A stretch of 64,000 bases of DNA from Streptomyces sp. SAI-127 (GTDB taxonomy: Bacteria > Actinomycetota > Actinomycetes > Streptomycetales > Streptomycetaceae). The stretch lies in assembly GCF_029894425.1 (NCBI RefSeq), contig NZ_JARXYJ010000003.1:300935-364934 (forward strand), read 5' to 3'. This document shows, in pieces, positions 54,458 to 63,512 of this stretch. Each line of letters starts with the position of its first letter. Positions within the stretch are counted from its first letter, which is position 1. Under the pieces are notes generated by a model. The model did not search any database and was not told the origin of the DNA. It worked only from the letters and a program-made list of their open reading frames with translations. The translations under genes were made by a program, and so were the position numbers.

Positions 54458-55558
54458 ATGCCGCCCACCATGCCACCGTGCGTCGCCGTGGTCCTCGACC
54501 CGGGCGACGATGCGATCCACACGCACACGGCCCTGGCCGCCCACCATCCGCCCTCCGGGCGGATCACCCTGCACCCCGGCCCGGGCAGCACCAGCGAGAC
54601 CGGCCTCGCCCACGACCTTCTGGCCGCTCTGGGCAAGCCGCCCCTGCTCCCGGGGCGTTTCCCCGCCGGCCGTCAGCCCGCCTGGGAAGCCGCCACCGCC
54701 TGGATCACGGCCCTGCCCGTCACCCGGCTGACCGTCCTGCGCGCCCACCGCCTCACCGCCCGCCGCACGATGCGCCTCCTGCAGATGCGCACCCTCACCG
54801 GCATCCACCTGACCCTGGTCTGCCACCGCCCCCATCTGCCCGCCGCCCTGCACCAGGCGCTGCAGACGGCCGACTACGCCGTCATCGCCGACTTCCAGGC
54901 CGCCCGCCGTCACTACTACGGCACACCCGCTCCCGTACCCCCGCCTGCGGACGAGGCCGCCCGGCCGGCAGACCGGTGGCTCACTCTGCCCGTGCTGGAG
55001 CGCCTGGTCTCCTACGACAGCCCCGCCCCATGTACCGGCCCGTGCACGCCGCCGCCGATCGTCTTCCGGCACCGCCCGCCACCCGCACCCCTCACCCAGC
55101 AGACAGTCCGGGAGATCGCCCGACGCCTGGCCACCGTGACCGCCCACCCCCGCTGGCCGCCGCCCTCACCGCCGCGTCATTCACAGGCGCCTCCTTCCAG
55201 CAACTCGCCACCGCCCGCCCCGGCGACTACGACGACGCGGCGGCCAGCCTGGCCCTGCACGACCGCGCCCGCTACACCGACGGCTGCGCCACCTACAGCG
55301 TGCCGCCGTGGGCACGCACCTTCCTGAAGGCTGCCGTGTGCTTCGCCCGGCTCGCCCCCGGCCCAGGACCAGCACCTGCTGGCCGGCCCCCACGACCGCA
55401 CCCACCTGCTGCGCGTGGCCGAAGCAGCGAGGCTTCGCCCGCCACAACCGCCCGCCGGCCAGCGCACCGGCCGTATCCAGTGGGACTGGCGCGAACGCAA
55501 GGAAGCACAGCGCTACGACACGATGCTGACCCGGCACCAGACCCCACCTTCGCCCTGA
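54458..55558 (+). pseudogene. Third gene of the transposition module, two frameshifts
   Basis: Starts MPPTMPPCVAVVLDPGDDAI, 13 bases after the ATPase gene. Frame 2 runs to ~55145 (LTVLRAHRLTARRTMRLLQM, then RTLTGIHLTLVCHRPHLPAA), shifts to frame 1 (ALTAASFTGASFQQLATARP, CATYSVPPWARTFLKAAVCF), and returns to frame 2 at ~55361 (AQDQHLLAGPHDRTHLLRVA, RIQWDWRERKEAQRYDTMLT) before TGA at 55556. The two shifts cancel, so the original protein was ~366 residues. The middle (TVLRAHRLT, THLTLVCHR-like) resembles an ATPase sensor region without a P-loop. Family not recognised; a TniQ/TnsD-like role is only a guess from position. Confidence 0.6.
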
Positions 55559-55629
55559 GCCCAGCCCCCGACACCCAGGGCCGGCAAGGGAAAGACGGCG
55601 CCGCGCGGCACAGCGAGCCAGGGGCGTGG

Positions 55630-56184
55630 TCAGTCGATGGAGAAATCGGCGAACTCCACGTCAGTGAAGGCGATCCCGAGACCGTGGGCGCGCCGGCCTC
55701 CGTCCCGGAAGTAGGCATGTCCCAGAGCACGGGCGAGGATCACCATCTGCTGCTGCTCGCCTCCGCCGGCGTCCCGGGCGGCGAACAGCTCGCGGGCCAC
55801 TTCTCCCGACAGGTACTGGGTGATCAGCCGTACCCGCGGATCGTCCGAGGAGCCTGCCGGAGCGGCGAAACCGAACCGCGCCCTGGTGTGGAAGACAAAC
55901 CCGTCGGCCTCGGCCCGGGCCCGTCGGCGGGAGCGCACCAGGGGCTGCCACCGTGCCCTGACGGCCTCATCGATCAACCCCGCATGCACAGCACTGGGAC
56001 GGCGGCGCATTCCCGGCCGGGTGGTGACCCACCGCTGTACCGTGCGCTGGGAGATCCCCAGGAGGACGGCCACGTTCTTCGTGGAGCTCTTCTCCGCCTT
56101 GAGCAGGAAGCGCACAGCGGCATCCTTCGTAGGCACGGGACGGGTCAGCAACGCTCGTTCGAGCCCTTTGACGATCTCACCCAT
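55630..56184 (-). CDS. Tpg-like terminal protein, paralogue 3 (divergent)
   Basis: 184 residues from MGEIVKGLERALLTRPVPTK. It follows the Tpg plan: HTH-like AVLLGISQRTVQRWV, EAVRARWQPLVRSRRRARAE, TRARFGFAAPAGSSDDPRVR, REL FAAR DAGGGEQQQM and the acidic C-terminus AFTDVEFADFSID. It is the most diverged of the three Tpg proteins here: the PIGTT segment is PAGSS, so Ser stands at or next to the presumed nucleotide-attachment Thr. The start at 56184 is chosen by alignment; longer readings add unrelated sequence. It lies convergent with the transposition module and divergent from tap (271 bases apart). Confidence 0.82.
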   Translation of the reverse strand: MGEIVKGLERALLTRPVPTKDAAVRFLLKAEKSSTKNVAVLLGISQRTVQRWVTTRPGMRRRPSAVHAGLIDEAVRARWQPLVRSRRRARAEADGFVFHTRARFGFAAPAGSSDDPRVRLITQYLSGEVARELFAARDAGGGEQQQMVILARALGHAYFRDGGRRAHGLGIAFTDVEFADFSID

Positions 56185-56454
56185 GCCCGCCCCCGAGCGT
56201 TCTGCCGCCGCGATGACTGGTGCACGGCGGCCGTCTGCTCTCCCAGATCTCTCACACCAAGCCGCTCCCCCCGGCCAGTTCAGGCATAGCCAGGACACCA
56301 CCGCGGGCCCCCGGCTAAAGAGCCTGCAGCAACCCAAGCCTGCGGACGCCTTTCAGGGAACAACCGTGAACCCCCAACCGCCATTTACGCCATCCGTACG
56401 CGGTTCGTACGCGAAACATGCGCTTCACGCTAGGGTTGGGGCAGGAGGTGCTGC
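56185..56454. promoter_or_regulatory. Divergent region before tap with direct repeats
   Basis: Between tpg paralogue 3 and tap. It has a tandem CGTACGCG-GTT-CGTACGCG at 56396-56414, 40 bases before the tap start; this may bind a regulator or Tap itself. GGAGGTG at 56444 is the tap ribosome site. Confidence 0.5.
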
Positions 56455-58674
56455 ATGTCCGAGCTGTTCGACGCCGTCGACGCGCTCATCGCGTCCCGCT
56501 CCCCGCTGCCGCCCCCGGCGGAACGCAAACGGCTGCGCCAGGCGCACGGGCTGACGCTGGACGAGGTGGCCGCCGCACTGCAGGTGCGGCGGGCGACGGT
56601 CAGCGGCTGGGAGGCCGGCAAGACCGAGCCGCGGCCGCCGGAGCGCGACGCATACGCGCGCATGCTCAAGCAACTCGCCCAGCTCTACCCCGCCAACGCC
56701 CCGGTGCCCGCTGAGGACACGGCGGTCCCCGAGACGCCTGCCCTCCCAGCGGCTCCTGCGCCAACGGGAACTGAACCGGCCCAAGCCCGCACCGAACCCA
56801 CAGGCCCGATCCCAGAGCGTGTATCCGAGGACACCGCACTGCGCCCCGCCGCTGTGCCGCATCCGGCGGCAACGACCAGGCCGACGTCACGTCGGCAGCC
56901 CGCGCGTAAGACCGCCCCCGCCGGCACCCCAGCCGATGGCGCCGATGCACGGTTCGAGAACGGGCCGCTTGCGGTCGTCGGCGTCGCCGACGGTCAGGTG
57001 CTGGCGTACTGCACCGGCGGGCTGGTCCTGGACGTGCCCGCCAAGTCGATTCCGTCCCTGGTGGACTGGACGCTCACGGAGGCGAAGCTCGGGGCGCCGA
57101 AGCTGTCCGGCCCGGGCAAGGACGCCGACCCGCTGCTCGTGCTCACCCCGTCCGCACTGGAGCGCTACGGCCTGCCGGCCGCCCTCACGGAGGAGGAGCG
57201 GCTCACCGGGCGGATCCCCGAGGGCCACAAGGTCATCAAGCAGCTGGCCCGTGCGGAGTGGAAGCTGACCAAGCGCGGGTTCGGGCCGTGGGCGCGGATC
57301 TACCGCCCCGCGCAGGGTTCGGAGCGGGCCTGCGTGCAGTTGTGCATCCCGTCGTGGAACGCCTTGGATACCCGGCACTGGGGCGAGGCCGGGCAGCTGC
57401 CGCCGGCGCAACTCGCGCGCGTGCTGGGCGTGTACGCATCGCGGGTGATGACGCCGCGCGGATCGACCGCGGTGACCGGCCTGGAGCTGATGACTGCTCT
57501 GCACCCACCGACCCGTGCCTCCGAACCGGACGCGACGGGCAAGCGGCACTCCGAGCACAACCCCGGCTCGCTGGGCAAGGATCCGGTGGACTGCGCGCCG
57601 TGCGAGGCCCCCGACGGCCACCCGCTTCTCAAGGACCTGCCCCGGTTCCACGTCCGCGGCCCGGGGGAGAAGCTGTTCGAGGAGGCGTACGACTGGGCGC
57701 GGCCGATGACCGATGCCGAGTGCACGCTGCGGCACCTGGTCGGCATCGACGTGAACATGGCCTTCGCCGCCGGCGCCAACGGCCTGGTCGTCGGCATCGG
57801 TGCGCCCACCCACGTCAAGGCGCCGGTGTTCGACGCGAAGCTGCCCGGCTCGTGGCTGGTCGACCTCTCCCATGTGGACCTGTCCCGGGTGAAGGTCGGC
57901 AAGGACACGTGGGCGGACCTGGACGCGAGTCTGCTGCCCAGCCCGTTCACACCGAAGGGCGAGCAACCGGAGGGTCCGGCCTGGTACGCGACGCCGACCG
58001 TGGCGTACGCGGTGGAGCTCGGCTACGACGTCGTGCCGCTCGAGGCGTACGTCCGTTACGAGAACGGCCGTTACCTGGACGGCTGGTACAACCGGCTGCG
58101 CGACGCCTACCTCGCCACGATGGCCGACCTCGGTGTCGACGCCGACCTGTCGCCGGCCGACTTCCTCGCCGCGATGGACGGCTACCGCGGCCGTGACCCG
58201 GAGCTGGCGATCGTCGTCTCCGCGATCAAGGCGACGGTGAAAGGCGGCCTGGGCAAGCTGCGCGAGCGGCCCCGGGGTGAGGGCTGGCGTCCGGGCGAGC
58301 CGTGGCGTGCGCTGTCCCGCCCGACGTGGCGGCCGGACATCCGCGCGGCGGTCATCTCCCGCACCCGGATCAACCTGCACCGCAAGATCGTCAAGCACGC
58401 CAGCTTCACCGGCCAGTACCCGATCGCGGTCCTGTCCGACTGCGTCGTCTACGCCGCCAACGGCACCTCGCCGCTGGACTTCCTGCCCTACCGGGACGGC
58501 AAGCCGCTGCCCGGCGGCTTCAAGCTCGGCATCAACCCCGGCCTGGTCAAGCACGAGGGCACCCAGAGCGTCCTGTGGGGCGAAGAGGTCCGCGAGCGGT
58601 TCAACGCCCCCGAGCTCAACCTCGCCCGGTACATCAAGGACGGCACCGTCACCGACGCCGACAACGGAGAATAG
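56455..58674 (+). CDS. tap: Telomere-associated protein Tap
   Basis: 739 residues, the same length as Tap of S. lividans/S. coelicolor. The N-terminus has an XRE-type HTH (RLRQAHGLTLDEVAAALQVR, then RATVSGWEAGKTEPRPPE) followed by a Pro/Ala-rich linker, then a large conserved domain from ~160: ARFENGPLAVVGVADGQVLA, RAEWKLTKRGFGPWARIYRP, VGIDVNMAFAAGANGLVVGI and NGRYLDGWYNRLRDAYLATM. Tap binds folded single-stranded 3-prime ends of the telomere and recruits Tpg for end patching. It is directly followed (12 bases) by tpg, the standard operon. GGAGGTG precedes the ATG. Confidence 0.96.
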   Translation: MSELFDAVDALIASRSPLPPPAERKRLRQAHGLTLDEVAAALQVRRATVSGWEAGKTEPRPPERDAYARMLKQLAQLYPANAPVPAEDTAVPETPALPAAPAPTGTEPAQARTEPTGPIPERVSEDTALRPAAVPHPAATTRPTSRRQPARKTAPAGTPADGADARFENGPLAVVGVADGQVLAYCTGGLVLDVPAKSIPSLVDWTLTEAKLGAPKLSGPGKDADPLLVLTPSALERYGLPAALTEEERLTGRIPEGHKVIKQLARAEWKLTKRGFGPWARIYRPAQGSERACVQLCIPSWNALDTRHWGEAGQLPPAQLARVLGVYASRVMTPRGSTAVTGLELMTALHPPTRASEPDATGKRHSEHNPGSLGKDPVDCAPCEAPDGHPLLKDLPRFHVRGPGEKLFEEAYDWARPMTDAECTLRHLVGIDVNMAFAAGANGLVVGIGAPTHVKAPVFDAKLPGSWLVDLSHVDLSRVKVGKDTWADLDASLLPSPFTPKGEQPEGPAWYATPTVAYAVELGYDVVPLEAYVRYENGRYLDGWYNRLRDAYLATMADLGVDADLSPADFLAAMDGYRGRDPELAIVVSAIKATVKGGLGKLRERPRGEGWRPGEPWRALSRPTWRPDIRAAVISRTRINLHRKIVKHASFTGQYPIAVLSDCVVYAANGTSPLDFLPYRDGKPLPGGFKLGINPGLVKHEGTQSVLWGEEVRERFNAPELNLARYIKDGTVTDADNGE

Positions 58675-58686
58675 GAGAAGGCGACG

Positions 58687-59244
58687 ATGAGCCTGTTCGG
58701 GGACGGCCTGGAAGCCGCAGTGCAGAAGGCGTTCACCCGCCCGGCACCCAAGAGCGCGGGCGCGCAGATGCGGTACCTGGTCAAGCAGCTCAAAAGCACC
58801 AAGGCGGTCGCCCAGATGCTGCGCATCTCGCAGCGCACCGTCGAGCGGTACGTGAAGGACCAGATCAAGAAGCCCCGCCCGGACCTCGCCGCGCGACTGG
58901 AGCGCGAGGTGAAGAAGCGCTGGCAGCCACAGATTAGGGCCAAGGCCCGGCAGAAGGCGGCGACCACCGGCGGCATCGTCGTCGACACCCGCGCCCGCCT
59001 CGGCTACACCGCGCCGATCGGGTCGACGGACCAGGACCGCATCCGGCACCTGACCGTCGCCCTGCCGCCCCGCTACGCCGCCCGACTCTTCAACGCCCAA
59101 GAGGCCGGCGCCACCGACCAGCAGCTGAAGGAGATCGCCGCCGAAGCGCTCAAGGAGGTCTACTTCCAGGACGGCGGCCGCCGCGCGGGAAGCCTGGAGG
59201 AGGTCCGGTTCACGGACATCGAGCACCTCGAGTTCGACCTGTAG
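58687..59244 (+). CDS. tpg: Terminal protein Tpg
   Basis: 185 residues, standard Tpg length. MSLFGDGLEAAVQKAFTRPA is followed by the HTH-like STKAVAQMLRISQRTVERYV, EVKKRWQPQIRAKARQKAAT, DTRARLGYTAPIGSTDQDRI and the C-terminal EVRFTDIEHLEFDL. Thr114 falls in PIGST, matching the residue reported to receive the first nucleotide (from memory). Tpg is covalently attached to the 5-prime ends and primes end-patching synthesis. AGGAG lies 10 bases upstream of the ATG. It is cotranscribed with tap. Confidence 0.97.
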   Translation: MSLFGDGLEAAVQKAFTRPAPKSAGAQMRYLVKQLKSTKAVAQMLRISQRTVERYVKDQIKKPRPDLAARLEREVKKRWQPQIRAKARQKAATTGGIVVDTRARLGYTAPIGSTDQDRIRHLTVALPPRYAARLFNAQEAGATDQQLKEIAAEALKEVYFQDGGRRAGSLEEVRFTDIEHLEFDL

Positions 59245-59295
59245 ATCTCGAACAACCCAGGCGACTCCGTGCGGTGCGCTGGATAGGTTGCTTTG

Positions 59296-59982
59296 ATGAA
59301 GCTGCCTGCGTACTGGATGACGCGTCCCGCTGCACCCTCGGACCGCACAACGTTGGCATCCTTCGACCGACTGCTGGAGCAAGCGCTCGCGAACGGTCCC
59401 GATGAGCCCATCGACTACCGGATCGAGGCGCCGAAATGGCAGTTCCTCTGCCGTGCCGCAGACCGCGGCAGACTGCTGTTGCACGGCTCGGGCGATCCGG
59501 CGATCAGCCGCTTCGAGCCCCGGCAGCCGAACGACAGCAGCGAGTTCGGCAACCGTCGCGCGGTCTTCGCCGCCGGCGACGGGCTCTGGCCGATGTACTA
59601 CGCGATCCTGGACCGGGACCACCACCCGATGTCGTTGATCAATGGCTGCGCCCGCCTCGACAACGGCAGCGAGCGGCTCGGCGAGCCGCACTACTACTTC
59701 TCCATCAGCGCGCGGGCGCTGAAGCAGCAGCCCTGGCGTCCCGGCACGGTGTACCTGCTGCCCGCCGACACCTTCGAGCTGCAGCCGCGGATGCGGGTCG
59801 GCGATGTCTTGGTGCAGCCGGCCCAATGGGCAAGTCCCGTACCAGTGGCCCCTGTCGCCAAACTGGCCGTGCAGCCGGAAGACTTCCCGTTCCTGGACCA
59901 GATCCGCGGCCATGACGATGAGCGGGTCAGGACCCGTGCCGCCACGGACCCGGATGGCTTCCCCTGGCATGACGAGGCGTGA
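59296..59982 (+). CDS. Hypothetical protein
   Basis: 228 residues from MKLPAYWMTRPAAPSDRTTL. A helical start is followed by a beta-rich body: WQFLCRAADRGRLLLHGSGD, FGNRRAVFAAGDGLWPMYYA, ILDRDHHPMSLINGCARLDN and HYYFSISARALKQQPWRPGT, then VYLLPADTFELQPR. There is no signal, membrane segment or recognised catalytic motif. Proteins of this type recur in Streptomyces genomes without a known function. It follows tpg by ~50 bases on the same strand and may be read-through from the tap-tpg operon; the helicase is convergent. Confidence 0.7.
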   Translation: MKLPAYWMTRPAAPSDRTTLASFDRLLEQALANGPDEPIDYRIEAPKWQFLCRAADRGRLLLHGSGDPAISRFEPRQPNDSSEFGNRRAVFAAGDGLWPMYYAILDRDHHPMSLINGCARLDNGSERLGEPHYYFSISARALKQQPWRPGTVYLLPADTFELQPRMRVGDVLVQPAQWASPVPVAPVAKLAVQPEDFPFLDQIRGHDDERVRTRAATDPDGFPWHDEA

Positions 59983-60074
59983 CGCGAGCGCCGTGGCGGC
60001 TGAAAAAGCGCGGCCCCGATATCGTGTCCCGGGGGCCCTGCGCGATCCGGCGCAACAGCCGGGCGGTGTCGGCG

Positions 60075-62780
60075 TCACGCCCATTCCATGCCGAGTTCTC
60101 GTAGTGCGTCGAGCTGTTCCTCGGTGAGCTTGTCCCGCCTGGCACGGGTGTTCGATGTCCATACGCCGAGCTTGATGACCACCGGTTCGGTTTCGCCGTC
60201 GACCGTGATCTCTTCAGTGTGTCCGCGCGGTACAGGCCGGTGGGCGCCTTCCCGTTCGACCCACTGGGCGAGGGCTGCCAGGCCGCGTTGGAAGGCCTGC
60301 TGCGCCTTGCCCGGGCCCTTCGTCGCACGTGTGGCCGCAGGGGCCGGAGACGGTGTCTGGACGGGCTTGATGCCCAGTTTGGTCAGCCGTTCCTGCTGTT
60401 CGGTGGACAGCTGCTTCCAGGTGGCCGGCTGTTTCTGCCGCTTCAGCCACTTGCCGATGTCGTCGCCGTCGAAGAGGACGCCGGGTGCGATGTCGGGCAG
60501 GACGCCGCCGGGTTCGTCGGCGGCGAGGTCGGCGAGGACGCGGTGGTGGCGTTGCCAGTCCAGTGGCCATGGGCAGTTCCAGTCCGGGTCGATCGCCGCC
60601 AGCTGCTGTGCGCGATGCGCGGCCCGCTCCGGGTCCTTGCCAAGGCCGCCCTTGCGGCGGAGGTTGGCGATGTGCTGTCCGACCGGCACCATTGCCTCGC
60701 CCTCGCCCTCGCCCCAGACAGCGTCCTGCCTCGGGGCGAGGTGCCCGGTGGCCTGCCGGTAGGAGCGCAGCGCGGCGAGTTTGTTCTCCCAGGCTTCTTC
60801 GCCGGGCTCCCAGACCATTCCGGCCTCGGGGGCGTCCAGCAGCTCTTTGCGTCGCGGCTCCAGTTCCCCGGCCCGCAGGGCCTTGCGCTGCTGGTGGACC
60901 CATCGCCCCAGGGGAAAGTCTTTCGTGACGCCGACTTGGGTCTCGGTGTCGTAGGGGATGGCGTAGAGGCCGGTGATGTGGTGCTTTTTCCGCCAGTGGA
61001 TGAGGGCTTGGTAGCCCTCAAGCCACACGAGGGATTCGGGCCGGTAGACCCGGGTGCGCAGGAAGGCCGCGATGGTGGCGGCGTCGCGCGGTGTGGAGAA
61101 GTGCAGCAGGGCCGCTTCGGCTGCGGCGTCGGTGCCGTCCTGCTCCTGGTCCTCGCCGTCGCCGCCGGCTCCGATGATCTGGCCGTCTTCATCGCGCCGG
61201 ACGTGGACCTTGCGTTTCCCGCTGGTGAGGGCGCGGGAGGCGAGCTGCTCGACGAGTCGTTCATCATGACTGCGGAGTCCTTGGAGGACGGCTACAAGGG
61301 GGCGGAAACTGGCGGAGGCGACCATGTCGGTGGGGTCTTCGCCGGGCTCGAGGAAGACGGGCACGATGATGCGCGCGACCTTCGTGGTGCCGTCGCGGTT
61401 CAGCCGGAGTGCGCGGCCGATGTTTTGCACGATCTCGACCTGTGAGCCGCGGGTGTCGGCGAAGCAGATGGCCTCGACTCCCCGCTCGCCGGTGATGTCG
61501 ACGCCTTCCCCGAGGACGCGGCAGCTTGCGAGGAACGCGCGGTGGACCCGGCGGCCGGCCGCGCCGATGCCGCCTGCGAACTGCCGCAGCACCTCGCGTC
61601 GTTCGGATACGAGGTGGTCGCCGCACAGCCATGCCGACCAGACGCGGTCCGGGGGTACGTGGCGGCCGGCCTCGAGCTCGTAGAACTCCGCGTCGATCGA
61701 CGATGCGGGGAGCTGGTCAGCGGCCGCTAGGTCGTCGTCGGAGGCGTCGCGGGCGTACAGCTCCGCGGCCGTCTCCGGCATCTTCTCCGCGAACGCCGCC
61801 GCCTCCTCCACTTTCTGATGGAAAGTCATCACCGTGCGCAGATTCCACGCGGCGGCGTGCTCCAACAGGGCGGTCTGCAGCAGGGCCAGGCGCCGGCCCC
61901 GCTGCGCCTCCTGCGATTCCCCGAGGGCGGGTGAGGGGTCGCGGATCTCCAGCACGTCGATCTCGAACCCGGCGAGGATGCCCCGCTCGATCGCCTCGCT
62001 CAGCCCGAGTTCGGCCAGCCACGGTCCGTAGGTGTCGGAGTCCTGGCCCATCGACGCGATCTCCACCTCCTGGCCGTCCGCGCCCTTCTGCGGCTGGGGC
62101 GCGGCGAGGATGCGCGGGGTCGCGGTGAGGTAGAGCCGGAAGTCCGCCGGGATCCGCTGGTTGTCGTGGATCGCCGCCCACGGACGACCTAGATCCCCTG
62201 CCGTACCGTGGGCCTCATCCACGATGGCAAGCGAAAAACCGTCCATGCGCTGTCCATACAGCCGCTCTCCGCCCGCCAGAGCAGCCTCCAGCGGCCCGCG
62301 AACGCGTCCCTGACCCATCGGCTCCTCGAAGTCCTCGCGGTCCACCAGAGAGGCGTAAGTGGCGAACACGACGACGGGCCCCGACCGGGCCCACAGGGCG
62401 AGCTGGATCGGGTTGGTGGTGGTGCGCACTCCCAGCGAGTTGAGCACCGGATCGTTCTCCAGCGAGCAGACCGCGATCATGGGGGAGCGGTGGCCCACAG
62501 CCCGCCACGCCTGGGCGGTCTGCACGAGCAGGTCCAGAGTCGGCACGGTCACCAGGATCCGCCCGCCGGGGAAGCACTCCAGCGCGCACGCAGCGGCCGT
62601 GATCGTCTTGCCCGACCCGGTCGCTGACACGATCGTGCCCCGAGCCCCCTGGCGAGGAACAGACGATCTTGCAGAAAATCCGACCCATTTTCGGAATTGG
62701 TTCTTCTGGTCCACCTGATGCCCTCGAAGCTGAAATAGGCCCCGCATCTCTCGCCCGTTCTCCCTCTCGATCACCCGCAC
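60075..62780 (-). CDS. ttrA: Terminal DEAD/DEAH helicase, TtrA-like
   Basis: About 890-901 residues (GTG at 62780 or ATG at 62747). Helicase motifs in order: Q-like LRGHQVDQ, Walker A VSATGSGKT, motif II FSLAIVDEAHGT, motif III YLTATPRIL, motif V/VI ETRGSQ-like FADTRGSQVEIVQNIGRALR. The last ~280 residues are helicase-associated repeats (WENKLAALRSYRQATGHLAP, WKQLSTEQQERLTKLGIKPV, ALRELGMEWA). Helicases with this architecture sit at the ends of Streptomyces chromosomes and linear plasmids; TtrA of SLP2 is needed for conjugal transfer. The first ~40 residues look altered (QKNQFRKWVGFSARSSVPRQ). A C-terminal stub of a relative is at 10023. Confidence 0.9.
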   Translation of the reverse strand: MRVIERENGREMRGLFQLRGHQVDQKNQFRKWVGFSARSSVPRQGARGTIVSATGSGKTITAAACALECFPGGRILVTVPTLDLLVQTAQAWRAVGHRSPMIAVCSLENDPVLNSLGVRTTTNPIQLALWARSGPVVVFATYASLVDREDFEEPMGQGRVRGPLEAALAGGERLYGQRMDGFSLAIVDEAHGTAGDLGRPWAAIHDNQRIPADFRLYLTATPRILAAPQPQKGADGQEVEIASMGQDSDTYGPWLAELGLSEAIERGILAGFEIDVLEIRDPSPALGESQEAQRGRRLALLQTALLEHAAAWNLRTVMTFHQKVEEAAAFAEKMPETAAELYARDASDDDLAAADQLPASSIDAEFYELEAGRHVPPDRVWSAWLCGDHLVSERREVLRQFAGGIGAAGRRVHRAFLASCRVLGEGVDITGERGVEAICFADTRGSQVEIVQNIGRALRLNRDGTTKVARIIVPVFLEPGEDPTDMVASASFRPLVAVLQGLRSHDERLVEQLASRALTSGKRKVHVRRDEDGQIIGAGGDGEDQEQDGTDAAAEAALLHFSTPRDAATIAAFLRTRVYRPESLVWLEGYQALIHWRKKHHITGLYAIPYDTETQVGVTKDFPLGRWVHQQRKALRAGELEPRRKELLDAPEAGMVWEPGEEAWENKLAALRSYRQATGHLAPRQDAVWGEGEGEAMVPVGQHIANLRRKGGLGKDPERAAHRAQQLAAIDPDWNCPWPLDWQRHHRVLADLAADEPGGVLPDIAPGVLFDGDDIGKWLKRQKQPATWKQLSTEQQERLTKLGIKPVQTPSPAPAATRATKGPGKAQQAFQRGLAALAQWVEREGAHRPVPRGHTEEITVDGETEPVVIKLGVWTSNTRARRDKLTEEQLDALRELGMEWA

Positions 62781-62798
62781 GGACCCGGAAACAGAACC

Positions 62799-63404
62799 TC
62801 ACCAGCCGTGCTCAGGCGGGCCGACAACGTCCTTTCCGATCATGCGGGCAAGGTGCCGCGCCCTGTCTTCGTCACCTCGGTAGACGTGGACGTAGACCGT
62901 ATGTCCTGCCACCGGTTCCAAGTTGGCGTCAGTGTTGAAGCATGCCTGAACGCCCGATCGTGCGTACTCCGGCCCGAGGTTGAGTTCCGGCACGGCCGGC
63001 CAGCTGAGACCCATCCAGGCAAGCTGACCCCACACCGCCGGCCGCAGCACCTCTACAGCCCTGGAGAGCACGTCCCCCCTCAGGTCCTCTTCCGCGGCGA
63101 GGTTCATCGGCAGCAGTCCAGCCAACGCTGCCGTATCAACAGGCAGATCGACTCCCCGGAAGTCGGAACGCCGGTGGGTGTACACCGCCTCGGGAAAGAG
63201 CTCACGGACCCTCATGACATCGCGAACATCCTGGAGTTCGGCATCGAGGCCCACCGTACTCTCCTCATGGGCATCCCCACAGCGAACAAGAGAAGAAGCG
63301 ACAGAAACGATGCTCGCCACATCAGCCGACCGATACACCGGGTAAGCTCGCGTATTACCCACCAGAATCCCCAGTTCCCAAACGCTGTACCAACGGGTGC
63401 CCAT
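62799..63404 (-). CDS. Subtelomeric hypothetical protein
   Basis: 201 residues from MGTRWYSVWELGILVGNTRA. It has no signal or membrane segment. The middle reads ELFPEAVYTHRRSDFRGVDL and the C-terminus TVYVHVYRGDEDRARHLARM then IGKDVVGPPEHGW. It lies 18 bases beyond the helicase start on the same strand and so probably heads the helicase transcript. Terminal Streptomyces genes of unknown function next to ttrA are common. A longer reading to 63884 would run into the telomere and is rejected. Confidence 0.65.
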   Translation of the reverse strand: MGTRWYSVWELGILVGNTRAYPVYRSADVASIVSVASSLVRCGDAHEESTVGLDAELQDVRDVMRVRELFPEAVYTHRRSDFRGVDLPVDTAALAGLLPMNLAAEEDLRGDVLSRAVEVLRPAVWGQLAWMGLSWPAVPELNLGPEYARSGVQACFNTDANLEPVAGHTVYVHVYRGDEDRARHLARMIGKDVVGPPEHGW

Positions 63405-63512
63405 AATCTTTCCCAATCCTACATGCTGCATCAAATCACAGCCAAAGCCCCCGCAGTGAACCAACCTCGACGTCACGGGTACTCCACACCCACCACCACC
63501 CCCAGGAGAGCT

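Noticed and set aside
56887..60162. A 1091-codon open frame on the minus strand across tap, tpg and the next gene
   Set aside because: It is the antisense of three well-recognised genes; long antisense frames are expected in high-GC DNA, and it has no domain or ribosome site.
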